Below, piece after piece: positions 1-7,355 of a DNA stretch of 38,715 nt; the stretch's first letter is position 1, and each line of letters opens with the position of its first letter. Both the position numbers and the translations under genes were made by a program. The stretch comes from Kitasatospora sp. Root107. GTDB taxonomy: Bacteria > Actinomycetota > Actinomycetes > Streptomycetales > Streptomycetaceae. Location: NCBI RefSeq assembly GCF_001424875.1, contig NZ_LMCT01000056.1, positions 55,106 through 93,820 of the forward strand. The letters run 5' to 3'. The notes beneath the pieces are model-generated. The model searched no databases. It saw nothing but the letters and a program-made list of their open reading frames with translations, and was not told the origin of the DNA.

Positions 1-1833
1 GCGGCTGCTCTGGCCGCCGCCCGCGACCTGGCCGACGCCGTCCGCCGCGAGCCCCGCGCCACCGTCGCCGTGGTCACCGACCCCGCCGAGCAGCGCCAGC
101 TCTGGGCCGTCCGCGAGGCGGGCGCGGGCATCGTCAGCCGACTGCCCGACGGCGGCGAGGCCTGGCCCGGCTGGGAGGACTCCGCCGTCCCGGTCGAACG
201 GCTCGGCGACTACCTGCGCGAGCTGCGCGCCCTGCTCGCCCGCCACCACCTGCGCGGCATCCCGTACGGCCACTTCGGCGAGGGCTGCATCCACCTGCGG
301 CTGGACTTCCCGTTGACGGACCGTCAACGACTGCCGGAGTTCCGGGAGTTCATGGAGCAGGCGGCCGACCTGGTGGTGGCGCACGGCGGTTCGCTCTCCG
401 GCGAGCACGGCGACGGGCAGGCCAGGGGCGAGCTGCTCACCCGGATGTACCCGCCGGAGATCATCGACCTGTTCGGGCAGTTCAAGCGGATCTGGGACCC
501 GTCCGGCCTGCTCAACCCCGGCACCGTGGTCGACCCCCGCCCACTCGACGCCGACCTGCGCTTCCCCGGCCGCGACCTGCTGCCGCTGGCGCTCCCGTAC
601 GAGCGCGACGGCGGCAGTCTGCTGACCGCCGTGCACCGCTGCGTCGGGGTCGGCAAGTGCGTCGACACCAGCACCGGGGTGATGTGCCCGAGCTACCTGG
701 CGACCAGGGAGGAACGGCACTCCACCCGCGGCCGGGCCCGGCTGCTGGCGGAGATGCTCCGGGGTGAGCTGGTCACCGACGGCTGGCGCTCGGCGGAGGT
801 CCGGGAGGCACTCGACCTCTGCCTGGGCTGCAAGGGCTGCGCGAGCGACTGCCCGGTCCAGGTCGACATGGCGACTTACCGCTCCGAGTTCCTGCACCAG
901 CACTACCGGCGGCGGCTGCGCCCGGCCTCCCACTACTCGATGGGCTGGCTGCCGCTCACCCTGCGGCTCGCCTTCGCCCGCCGCCTGCTCAACCGGCTGT
1001 TCCGGTCGCCTGCTGCCGCGCTGCTCAAGCGGATCGGCGGCATCGACCCCCGGCGCGAGCTGCCACCGCTGGCCACCGAGACCTTCGAACGCTGGTTCCG
1101 CCGCCGGACCGCCGCGCCAGGGTCCGCCGGTCGGGAGGTGCTGCTCTGGCCGGACACCTTCACCAACCACCTCGACCCGGCCCCGGCCCGCGCCGCCGTC
1201 GAACTCCTCGAGCAGCTCGGCTACACCGTCCGGCTGCCCGAAGGCCCGGTCTGCTGCGGGCTGACCTGGCACTCCACCGGCCAACTCGGCGTCGCCCGAC
1301 GGGTGTTGCGGAGCAGCCTGGCCGCCCTGCCGCCCGCCCTGCCGGTGCTCGGCCTGGACCCGAGCTGCACCGCCACCCTGCGCGAGGAGCTGCCCCGACT
1401 GCTCGGCGCGGAGGCCGGCGACGTCCCGGGGCGGGTGCACACGCTGGCCGAGTTCCTCGACCGGGAGGGCGTCGAACTGCCCCGGCTGGACGGCGTCCGG
1501 GCGATCACCCAGACCCACTGCCACCAGCACGCCGTACTCGGCACCGCCGCCGACCGCCGTCTGGACCTCAGGACGGGCCTGGACAACCAGGTGCTCGCCG
1601 ACGGCTGCTGCGGCCTGGCCGGGAACTTCGGCTTCGAACGCGGCCACTACGAGGTCTCGGCCGCCGTCGCCGAACGCATCCTGCTGCCCGCCGTCCGGGC
1701 CGCCGACGAAGCCACCGTGCTGCTCGCCGACGGCTTCAGCTGCCGGACCCAGATCAGCCAACTCGGCGGCGGGCGACGGGCCGTCCACCTGGCCGAGCTG
1801 CTCCGGGACGCGCTGCGCACCCAGCGCGGATGA
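1..1833 (+). CDS. FAD-linked dehydrogenase/Fe-S oxidoreductase, 5' end outside window
   Basis: The reading frame is open from base 1, so the gene begins upstream and only the C-terminal 610 residues are here. What remains is the end of the FAD-linked oxidase C-terminal domain (GHFGEGCIHLRLDF, then SGEHGDGQARGELL and DPSGLLNPGTVVDP), followed by a ferredoxin-like segment with cysteine clusters CVGVGKC and CLGCKGCASDCPVQVDM, and two CCG-type cysteine segments (CCGLTWHSTGQ and CCGLAGNFGFE). This is the architecture of large D-lactate/glycolate/2-hydroxyacid dehydrogenases that pass electrons from FAD through 4Fe-4S centres. The substrate cannot be told from sequence. No full FAD_binding_4 domain is visible because of the window edge. 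A gene of the same general architecture starts at 36586, so the window is flanked by two paralogues. The stop is followed by a structured intergenic element. Confidence 0.9.
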   Translation, partial: AAALAAARDLADAVRREPRATVAVVTDPAEQRQLWAVREAGAGIVSRLPDGGEAWPGWEDSAVPVERLGDYLRELRALLARHHLRGIPYGHFGEGCIHLRLDFPLTDRQRLPEFREFMEQAADLVVAHGGSLSGEHGDGQARGELLTRMYPPEIIDLFGQFKRIWDPSGLLNPGTVVDPRPLDADLRFPGRDLLPLALPYERDGGSLLTAVHRCVGVGKCVDTSTGVMCPSYLATREERHSTRGRARLLAEMLRGELVTDGWRSAEVREALDLCLGCKGCASDCPVQVDMATYRSEFLHQHYRRRLRPASHYSMGWLPLTLRLAFARRLLNRLFRSPAAALLKRIGGIDPRRELPPLATETFERWFRRRTAAPGSAGREVLLWPDTFTNHLDPAPARAAVELLEQLGYTVRLPEGPVCCGLTWHSTGQLGVARRVLRSSLAALPPALPVLGLDPSCTATLREELPRLLGAEAGDVPGRVHTLAEFLDREGVELPRLDGVRAITQTHCHQHAVLGTAADRRLDLRTGLDNQVLADGCCGLAGNFGFERGHYEVSAAVAERILLPAVRAADEATVLLADGFSCRTQISQLGGGRRAVHLAELLRDALRTQRG

Positions 1834-1904
1834 CAGGCCCACCGGGCAGGCGGATCGTGGACCCTAGGGCCTGTCTGACAATTCGCGTCGGATCAGGCCG
1901 GGTC

Positions 1905-2015
1905 GTCTGGTGCGTGCGCTCGGCGTGCGGCCGGGGCGCCCTCGTAGCGGAGCTACTTGGGCCCCGCGGCGGAGCCGCTGGTGTCACGGCGGCCGTGCGG
2001 CGAGCGTGCGTGCCG
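1905..2015. repeat. Structured intergenic element with two tandem GGA-triloop hairpins
   Basis: This lies in the 259-base gap between the dehydrogenase and the protease. GTAGC-GGA-GCTAC (1944-1956) and GCGGC-GGA-GCCGC (1966-1978) are two perfect 5-bp stems with the same GGA loop, nine bases apart. The first sits inside a larger stem formed by GGGGC and GCCCC (about 1933-1965). The flanks (about 1909-1932 and 1990-2013) form an imperfect longer inverted repeat. The stretch just before it begins GGGCCTGTCTGACAATTC (1867-1884), which differs in composition from its neighbours. I infer a folded RNA or a small mobile/REP-like element. Its family was not identified. Confidence 0.5.
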
Positions 2016-2092
2016 GGGGCGAACAAGCCGACTCCCCGGCCGGCCAGGCCCGGGTCGACCAGCCGGGCGTCGCCCGGGACGCGGTCAGCCCG

Positions 2093-3541
2093 ATGCTCCA
2101 GGTCGGCCTGCCGCCGGAGCGGCGCAGCGAGGTCGTCCCGGTGCTGGCCGAGAACCGCAGCCCGGTGCTGGTCGAGCTCAACCTGACCCGGGACGCGGAG
2201 ACCGAGCAGACCCGCGCCGACTTCCTGCAGCTCTACCGGGCCACCTTCCCGCACCTGCCCGAGCCGCTCCCGGTGGCCGCGAGCTACGTACGCTGCGTGC
2301 TGAGCCCGCCCGAGATCCAGCGGCTGCTGGAGCTCGACCGGGACGGCACTCCGACCGTCTTCCGGGTCTGGCCCGACTACACCCTCGACGCCCACATCGA
2401 CCGCTCGGCCGCCACCATCAAGGCCGACGCGGTGTTACGCGCCTACGCCGCCACCGGCCAGGGCATCGTCTGGGCGGTGGCGGACAGCGGGGTCGACGCG
2501 CAGCACCCGCACTTCGCCGACGGCACCCTGACCGGCCCGACCGCCGGGCTGCACCGGGACTTCACCGCGCTGGTGACCGGCGGCCCGCAGCCCGATCCGC
2601 CGGAGTCCCCGCTGACCGACCCCGCCGGGCACGGCACCCACGTCGCGGGCATCATCGCGGGCGGCCTGCCCGCCCGGGTGCCGCCGCTGATCGGCCAGGT
2701 CGAACTCACCGGCGGCGGCCTGCCCGAGTGGCACACCCGCACGCTGGACGCCGGCCGCGCGCTCACCGGCATCGCCCCGCAGGCCGGACTGGTCAGCCTC
2801 AAGGTGCTCGCCGAACGCGGCCCCGGCCTGGTCACCTCCTCCAGCGCGGTGATCCAGGCGCTCTACTACATCCGGGAGAAGGTCAACACCGGCGGCCGGC
2901 TGCTGGTGATCCACGGCGTCAATCTGAGCCTCGGCTGCGCCTGGGACGCCCGCGAGTACGCCTGCGGCCAGAGCCCGCTCTGCCGCGAGGTCAACCTGCT
3001 GGCCGCCAGCGGCGTGGTGGTCGTGGTGAGCGCGGGCAACGGCGGCTTCGCCGGCCGGCTGCCCGGCGAGGGCGGCGCCGACAACCGCGCCGTGCTGGCC
3101 ACCATCACCGACCCCGGCAACGCGGACGGCGCGATCACCGTCGGCTCCACCCACCGCGACCGCCCGCACGAGTACGGCGTCACCTACAGCTCCTCCAAGG
3201 GCCCGACCCTGGACGGCCGCCTCAAGCCCGACCTGCTGGCCCCCGGCGAGCGGATCACCTCCTGCGCGAGCGGCGAACTCCGGACCCAACTCGCCACCCT
3301 GTTCCCGCCGGACGCCGATCCGGCCACCCTGCCGACCTATGTGGAGCAGAGCGGCACCTCGATGGCCGCCCCGCACGTGTCCGGCGCGATCGCCGCCTTC
3401 CTGTCGGTCCGGCAGGAGTTCGTCGGGCGGCCGCGCGAGATCAAGGAGCTGTTCTGCGCCAACGCCACCTCGCTCGGCCGGGACCGCTACCTGGAGGGGC
3501 ACGGCCTGCTCGACCTGATGCGTGTGATGTCCAACGTCTAG
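2093..3541 (+). CDS. Cytoplasmic subtilisin-like (S8) serine protease
   Basis: This is a 482-residue S8 peptidase from the ATG at 2093. The catalytic triad is complete: Asp131 in VADSGVD, His180 in AGHGTHVAG and Ser423 in SGTSMAAPH, with the oxyanion Asn316 in SAGNGG. About 120 residues precede the protease domain and show no signal peptide or membrane segment, so it is probably intracellular. The start is uncertain. The frame stays open upstream, the stretch before 2093 (DQPGVARDAVSP) looks coding, and a GTG at 2006 is an alternative, but no good ribosome site is visible for either. It is followed 20 bases later by an alpha/beta hydrolase with a good ribosome site, and the two probably form one transcript. 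Substrate unknown. Confidence 0.85.
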   Translation: MLQVGLPPERRSEVVPVLAENRSPVLVELNLTRDAETEQTRADFLQLYRATFPHLPEPLPVAASYVRCVLSPPEIQRLLELDRDGTPTVFRVWPDYTLDAHIDRSAATIKADAVLRAYAATGQGIVWAVADSGVDAQHPHFADGTLTGPTAGLHRDFTALVTGGPQPDPPESPLTDPAGHGTHVAGIIAGGLPARVPPLIGQVELTGGGLPEWHTRTLDAGRALTGIAPQAGLVSLKVLAERGPGLVTSSSAVIQALYYIREKVNTGGRLLVIHGVNLSLGCAWDAREYACGQSPLCREVNLLAASGVVVVVSAGNGGFAGRLPGEGGADNRAVLATITDPGNADGAITVGSTHRDRPHEYGVTYSSSKGPTLDGRLKPDLLAPGERITSCASGELRTQLATLFPPDADPATLPTYVEQSGTSMAAPHVSGAIAAFLSVRQEFVGRPREIKELFCANATSLGRDRYLEGHGLLDLMRVMSNV

Positions 3542-3561
3542 TACCGAGGAGTGAGTTGACC

Positions 3562-4824
3562 ATGGCTGATCCGATCGCGGGGCTCCCGTACTGGGAGGTC
3601 CGGTTCGACCAGGACGGGCACCTGCTGGACGACGACGGCCTGGTCGCCGGACTGCCCGGCACCGGGGTGAGCGAGCTGTTCGTCTTCTCGCACGGGTGGA
3701 ACAACTCGGAGACCGGCGCCCGGGAGCTATACGCCTACACCTTCGACGAACTCTCCCACCAGATCGGCCGGTTCGCCCCGGCCTGGCAGGGGAAGGTCGG
3801 CGTGGTCGGCATCCTCTGGCCCTCACTGCTCTTCCCGGAGGACGCCCCCGACACGCCCTCCACCCCTTCCACTCCCGCCGAACTCGCCACCGCGCTCGCC
3901 CCGGCCTTCGCCCCGCCGCAACAGGCCCAGCTCGCCGAGATCACCGCGCTGCTGGCCCAACAGCCGCAGGACCCGGTGCAGTTGACGAACTGTCACCGAC
4001 TGGTGGCGGAGCTGGTCACCTCCCCGGCACTCGCCGAGGAGGACAAGGGCCAGCAGGCGGTGCTGACCAAGCCCACCGGCGAGGTGTTCAGCGCACTGGC
4101 CGGGCTGGCCAGCGAACAGGGCGACGCCCAGGGCTTCCCCAACCCGTTCAAGGTGCTCTGGCACGGCGCCCGCGAGGCCCTGCGCACGGCCAGCTACTAC
4201 GAGATGAAGAACCGGGCCGGCGTGATCGGCCGGGACGGCCTCGGCCCGCTGCTCGGCAAGGTCGCGGGCAACGGCCTGCGGGTGCACCTGATGGGCCACA
4301 GCTTCGGCGCCCGGCTGGTCTCCTTCGCCCTCCCCGGCCTGCCCGAGGGCATCGGCAGCCCGGTCGCCTCGCTGCTGCTCGTCCAGGGCGCCTTCTCGCA
4401 CTTCAGCTTCGCCGCACCGATCCCGGTCGACCAGGGTCACCACGGCTTCCTGGCACCGTACTTCGACCGGGTGGCCGGCCCGCTCCAGTCCACCTTCTCG
4501 CTCGGCGACCGCGCGGTCGGCTGGTGGTATCCGGCCGCCTCGATGCTCAGCAACGAGGACGACCAGGCCGCCTCCGACCTCACCTACCGCTGGGGTGGCA
4601 TGGGGCACGACGGCTTCCAGCAGGACGGCGCCGAACAGTTCGACCTCCAGCCCGCCGGGACGGCGTACCCCCTGCAGGCCGGGCACTTCTACCGGCTGCG
4701 CGGCGACGAGATCATCGCCAAGGACCAGTCCCCGTTCTCGGGTGCCCACAGCGACATCAGGCACCCCGAGGTCGTCTGGCCCGCCCTGGCCGGCGCCACC
4801 ACCGGCGTACGACTCGCCGCCTGA
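3562..4824 (+). CDS. Alpha/beta hydrolase (lipase/esterase-like)
   Basis: This 420-residue protein starts at an ATG preceded by CCGAGGAGTGAG (3544-3555). It has the alpha/beta hydrolase nucleophile elbow GHSFG with Ser247, and an early oxyanion-type motif FSHGWNN near residue 43. Late His residues (GAHSDIRHPEVVW, about 390-400) are candidates for the catalytic base. Residues 90-170 form an inserted Pro/Ala/Gln-rich region longer than in small esterases. No signal peptide is present, so it is likely cytoplasmic. It is translationally close to the preceding S8 protease, which suggests a two-gene module. A 9-bp hairpin follows the stop. The substrate (lipid, ester or other) cannot be inferred. 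Confidence 0.8.
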   Translation: MADPIAGLPYWEVRFDQDGHLLDDDGLVAGLPGTGVSELFVFSHGWNNSETGARELYAYTFDELSHQIGRFAPAWQGKVGVVGILWPSLLFPEDAPDTPSTPSTPAELATALAPAFAPPQQAQLAEITALLAQQPQDPVQLTNCHRLVAELVTSPALAEEDKGQQAVLTKPTGEVFSALAGLASEQGDAQGFPNPFKVLWHGAREALRTASYYEMKNRAGVIGRDGLGPLLGKVAGNGLRVHLMGHSFGARLVSFALPGLPEGIGSPVASLLLVQGAFSHFSFAAPIPVDQGHHGFLAPYFDRVAGPLQSTFSLGDRAVGWWYPAASMLSNEDDQAASDLTYRWGGMGHDGFQQDGAEQFDLQPAGTAYPLQAGHFYRLRGDEIIAKDQSPFSGAHSDIRHPEVVWPALAGATTGVRLAA

Positions 4825-4842
4825 CCCGTCCGAACGGGGTGC

Positions 4843-4868
4843 TGGCGCCCGGGCCAACTCGGGCGCCA
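4843..4868 (+). terminator. Hairpin after the hydrolase gene
   Basis: TGGCGCCCG (4843-4851) and CGGGCGCCA (4860-4868) form a perfect 9-bp stem with an 8-base loop, 19 bases after the hydrolase stop and 10 bases before the thioesterase GTG. There is no T-run. It may terminate or attenuate transcription between the two genes. Confidence 0.5.
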
Positions 4869-4878
4869 CAATGGCCCG

Positions 4879-5292
4879 GTGACTCTCACTACCGCCGAGG
4901 CGGACAAGATCCTGGCCGACAACTTCGCCCCCTGGGTCCAGGCGCTCGGCCTCTCGGTCACCGAGACCGGAGACCGCCACGCCGTACTCCGGCTCCCCTG
5001 GTCCGACCAGCTCGCCCGCGAAGGCGGCGCCCTCTCCGGTCAGGCCCTGATGGCCGCCGCCGACACCGCGAGCGTCATCGCCGTCTCGGCCGCCCTCGGC
5101 GCCTTCGGCCCGATGACCACCGTCCAGCAGAACATCACCTTCCACCGCGCGATCCTCGGCGCCGACGTCCTGGTCGACGCCCGCCTCACCAAACTCGGCC
5201 GCCGCCTGGCCTTCCTGGACATCACCCTCACCGCCGAAGGCACCGAATCCCCCTCCGCCCGCGCCAGCACCGTCTACGCCTTCCCGGGCTGA
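4879..5292 (+). CDS. PaaI-type hotdog-fold thioesterase
   Basis: A 137-residue protein starting at GTG. Its length and pattern fit the PaaI/YdiI hotdog family: an N-terminal helix, GGALSGQALMAAADTA where the family has its HGG...LADTA helix, then VQQNITFHRAI and RRLAFLDITL strands. Members hydrolyse acyl-CoA thioesters in the cytoplasm, but the substrate is not predictable here. The usual His-Gly-Gly is replaced by Glu-Gly-Gly, as in several actinobacterial members. It stands downstream of the hydrolase pair but is separated from it by a hairpin, so co-transcription is uncertain. Confidence 0.82.
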   Translation: MTLTTAEADKILADNFAPWVQALGLSVTETGDRHAVLRLPWSDQLAREGGALSGQALMAAADTASVIAVSAALGAFGPMTTVQQNITFHRAILGADVLVDARLTKLGRRLAFLDITLTAEGTESPSARASTVYAFPG

Positions 5293-5310
5293 ACGGCGCG
5301 CCACTGCGCG

Positions 5311-5469
5311 TCAGTCCTCGGCGCCCGGCGGCGGACGGTCGTGGTCGGGCCAGACGGTGATGTGGTCGCGTTCCAGGACCAGCCGCACGCGGTCCGCAAG
5401 GCCCAGCGACCGGGTGAACTCGCGCGGCAGCTGGAGCCGGCCGACCCGGTCCAGCACGGTGTACTCCTG
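5311..5469 (-). pseudogene. C-terminal tail of an ABC transporter ATPase (AbrB/SpoVT-like domain), remnant
   Basis: On the minus strand this encodes QEYTVLDRVGRLQLPREF, continues through LGLADRVRLVLERDHITVWP and ends at TGA (5311-5313). This resembles the swapped-hairpin AbrB/SpoVT-like tail that I recall at the end of FtsX-type ABC ATPases in Streptomyces. No Walker motifs, signature motif or other ATPase sequence precede it. Upstream it runs directly, in another frame, into the N-terminus of a permease. A GTG at 5457, preceded by AGGAG, could start a 48-residue free domain, so a small expressed protein is not excluded. I favour a deletion remnant. Confidence 0.6.
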
Positions 5470-5490
5470 TCGGTGACCTGACGGCGTCCG

Positions 5491-5813
5491 GCGGGCGGCA
5501 GCGGCAGGTCCAGGGCGCCGACGGCGCGCATCGCGGTCTCGGTACGGAACGGGGCGCCGCCCATCGCCCGGACCAGCGCGGCGTGCACCGCCCGGTCGGC
5601 GGCCGGCAGGCCCTGCGCCGTCCAGCGCGCGTCCACCTCCACCGAGCGCGCGGCGTCGACCGCGAGCCGCTCGCGCACCCCCGCGGTAGCCGCCGCCCGG
5701 GCCAGCCCGGCCACCGCCGCCAGCACCGCCGTCGCCACCAGAATGCTCACGGCCACGGATACGAGCACCAGACCGTGCCGCCCGAATCGGCGCCCGACCC
5801 CCGCCAGTGCCAT
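5491..5813 (-). pseudogene. N-terminal fragment of an FtsX-type ABC permease, truncated
   Basis: The ATG at 5813 has a good ribosome site (GGGGGAG, about 6 bases away). It opens with MALAGVGRRFGRHGLVLV and one clear membrane helix (VSVAVSILVATAVLAAVAGL), then about 75 soluble residues typical of the start of a MacB/FtsX periplasmic loop. Coherent sequence ends around ALDLPLPPA. The remaining several hundred residues and further helices of a permease are missing. The frame then reads nonsense through the ATPase tail of the neighbouring remnant. The upstream promoter and operator look intact, so a short membrane peptide might still be made. Confidence 0.6.
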
Positions 5814-5846
5814 CGCCTGCTCCCCCCGGCGCCCTCCACACCGGAG

Positions 5847-5882
5847 AGCTCTGTGCCACGAGATCACTTGCGGCACAGAGCT
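5847..5882. terminator. 11-bp inverted repeat between the CBS gene and the permease remnant
   Basis: AGCTCTGTGCC (5847-5857) and GGCACAGAGCT (5872-5882) are perfect 11-bp arms with a 14-base loop. It lies 57-92 bases downstream of the CBS-gene stop (minus strand) and within the presumed 5' leader of the permease remnant. It could be a terminator for the slipin/CBS operon or a leader structure. There is no T-run on either side. Confidence 0.5.
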
Positions 5883-5885
5883 GAC

Positions 5886-5920
5886 GTTCTATCACAGCAG
5901 TCAGAGCATGGTCTATACCA
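5886..5920 (-). promoter_or_regulatory. Promoter with GntR/DasR-like operator before the ABC remnant
   Basis: TGGTCTATACCA (5909-5920) is a near-perfect palindrome that matches the core TGGTCTAGACCA of GntR (HutC/DasR) sites at 11 of 12 positions. Read on the minus strand, TAGACC (5915-5910) and TAGAAC (5891-5886) are separated by 18 bases and resemble -35 and -10 boxes, so the operator would overlap the -35. It points toward the permease remnant at 5813. Confidence 0.55.
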
Positions 5921-5938
5921 ATCAGAGCTCCGAAGGTT

Positions 5939-6361
5939 TCACTCCGCGCAGATCGTCGTCACGAACTCCGCCACCCGCTCCTGCGGCATCCCCCGCGCGA
6001 TGTCCGCCTCGCTGATCATCCCGACCAGCTTGTGGTCCGGGTGGTTGATCACCGGGAGCCGCCGCACCAGGTGCTGCTCCATCACCCGCAGCACCTGCTC
6101 GACGTCCTCGTCCGCCTCGACCACCATCGGCCTGCCCTGGGCGAGTTCGCCGGCCGACACCGTGCTCGGGTCCCGGCCCTCGGCCACGCATTTGAGCACG
6201 ATGTCGCGGTCGGTGAGGATCCCCAGCAGCTTCTCGTTCTCCCCGCAGATCGGCAGTGCGCCGACGTCGCGTTCCTTCATGATCCGGGCCGCGTCGGCCA
6301 GCGTCTGCTGCTCCCTGACGCACTCGGCTCCGGTGTGCATGATGTCACCTGCAGTGGTCAT
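5939..6361 (-). CDS. Tandem CBS-domain protein, Hrp1-like
   Basis: This 140-residue protein starts at the ATG at 6361, which is preceded by AGGAGG with good spacing. The frame is open further upstream, but that start would lack a site. It consists of two CBS domains (about residues 5-62 and 72-135), with MTTAGDIMHTGAECV at the start and LLGILTDRDIV and LVGMISEADIARGMP at the domain ends. The layout closely resembles the mycobacterial hypoxic response protein Hrp1 as I remember it. CBS pairs usually bind adenosyl ligands, and the role of this family is not settled. It follows the slipin gene by 29 bases on the same strand and is probably co-transcribed with it. Confidence 0.88.
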   Translation of the reverse strand: MTTAGDIMHTGAECVREQQTLADAARIMKERDVGALPICGENEKLLGILTDRDIVLKCVAEGRDPSTVSAGELAQGRPMVVEADEDVEQVLRVMEQHLVRRLPVINHPDHKLVGMISEADIARGMPQERVAEFVTTICAE

Positions 6362-6390
6362 CGTCCCGCCTCCTGACCTCGGTCTTCCTC

Positions 6391-7275
6391 TCATCCTGGG
6401 CCGCCGTCCGGGGCCCCGCCACCCAGCAACGGGTGGGCCAGCACCTCCGTCAGGTCCGGGAGTTCGAGCTGCTCCACGTTCCGTACCGCGTTCGGCGGCG
6501 GCTCTTCCGCGGCCTCCGCACGGCGGGTGGCACTGTCCAGGAACCGCAGCAGCTCCACCGGGAAGGGCAGCACCAGGGTGGAGTTCTTCTCCGCCGCCAC
6601 CTCCACCACGGTCTGCAGCAGCCGCAGTTGGAGCGCGGCCGGCGCCCGACTCATGATGGTGGCCGCCTCGGCGAGCCGGGCGGAGGCCTGGAACTCACCG
6701 TCCGCAGTGATGATCCGGGCCCGCCGTTCGCGCTCCGCCTCCGCCTGCCGGGACATCGAGCGTTTCATCGACTCGGGCAGCGCGACGTCCTTGATCTCCA
6801 CCCGGTCGATCTCGATGCCCCAGCCCAGCGCCGGGCTGTCCAGCATCAGTTCGAGCCCCTGGTTGATCGGCTCACGGTTGGCCAGCAGGTCGTCCAGCTC
6901 GCTCTTGCCGATGATCGAACGCAGCGAGGTCTGCGCCACCTGCGAGATGGCGAACTCGTAGTCCTGCACGTTCACCGCGGCCTGGACGGGGTCGACCACC
7001 TTGAAGTAGACGACCGCGTCGACCCGCACCGTCACGTTGTCCCGGGTGATGCCCTCCTGGGCGGGGATCGGCATGGTGATGATCTGGATGTTCACCTTCT
7101 TCATCCGGTCCACCGCCGGCACCAGGAAGGCCAGCCCCGGCTGCCTGATCTCCTCCCGCACCCGGCCGAACCGGAACACCACCCCGCGCTGGTACTGCTG
7201 CACGACCCGCACCCCGAGTCCGCCCAGCACCGCCGCCAGCAGGAACACCGCCAACAGGACGTCAAGAACGATCAT
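6391..7275 (-). CDS. SPFH/stomatin-family membrane protein (slipin)
   Basis: A 294-residue protein of the stomatin/prohibitin family. An N-terminal membrane helix (residues 1-22, MIVLDVLLAVFLLAAVLGGL) is followed by the SPFH core: VVQQYQRGVVFRFGRV, then ITRDNVTVRVDAVVYFKV, then SLRSIIGKSELDDLL. A coiled-coil-prone segment follows (MKRSMSRQAEAERERRARII) and then a charged tail. Such proteins oligomerise on the inner face of the membrane and organise microdomains. No NfeD partner is adjacent; the downstream neighbour is a CBS protein instead. I chose ATG 7275 because GAGG lies 8 bases upstream, while the GTG at 7284 would overlap that site. Confidence 0.9.
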   Translation of the reverse strand: MIVLDVLLAVFLLAAVLGGLGVRVVQQYQRGVVFRFGRVREEIRQPGLAFLVPAVDRMKKVNIQIITMPIPAQEGITRDNVTVRVDAVVYFKVVDPVQAAVNVQDYEFAISQVAQTSLRSIIGKSELDDLLANREPINQGLELMLDSPALGWGIEIDRVEIKDVALPESMKRSMSRQAEAERERRARIITADGEFQASARLAEAATIMSRAPAALQLRLLQTVVEVAAEKNSTLVLPFPVELLRFLDSATRRAEAAEEPPPNAVRNVEQLELPDLTEVLAHPLLGGGAPDGGPG

Positions 7276-7355
7276 CGCCGCCACCTCGGGAACCCCTGAC
7301 CGTACGGACCCGCAATCAACGCTACTCCGGCATCGCCGTCCCTAGGATTGACGCC

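Noticed and set aside
1957..3561. A long plus-strand open frame before the hydrolase start, overlapping the protease gene
   Set aside because: It is a shadow of the protease in another frame, extremely Arg/Pro/Gly-rich. Only the part from 3562 has family motifs.
3823..5304. A long minus-strand frame opposite the hydrolase and thioesterase
   Set aside because: It is antisense to two recognisable genes and contains no domain.
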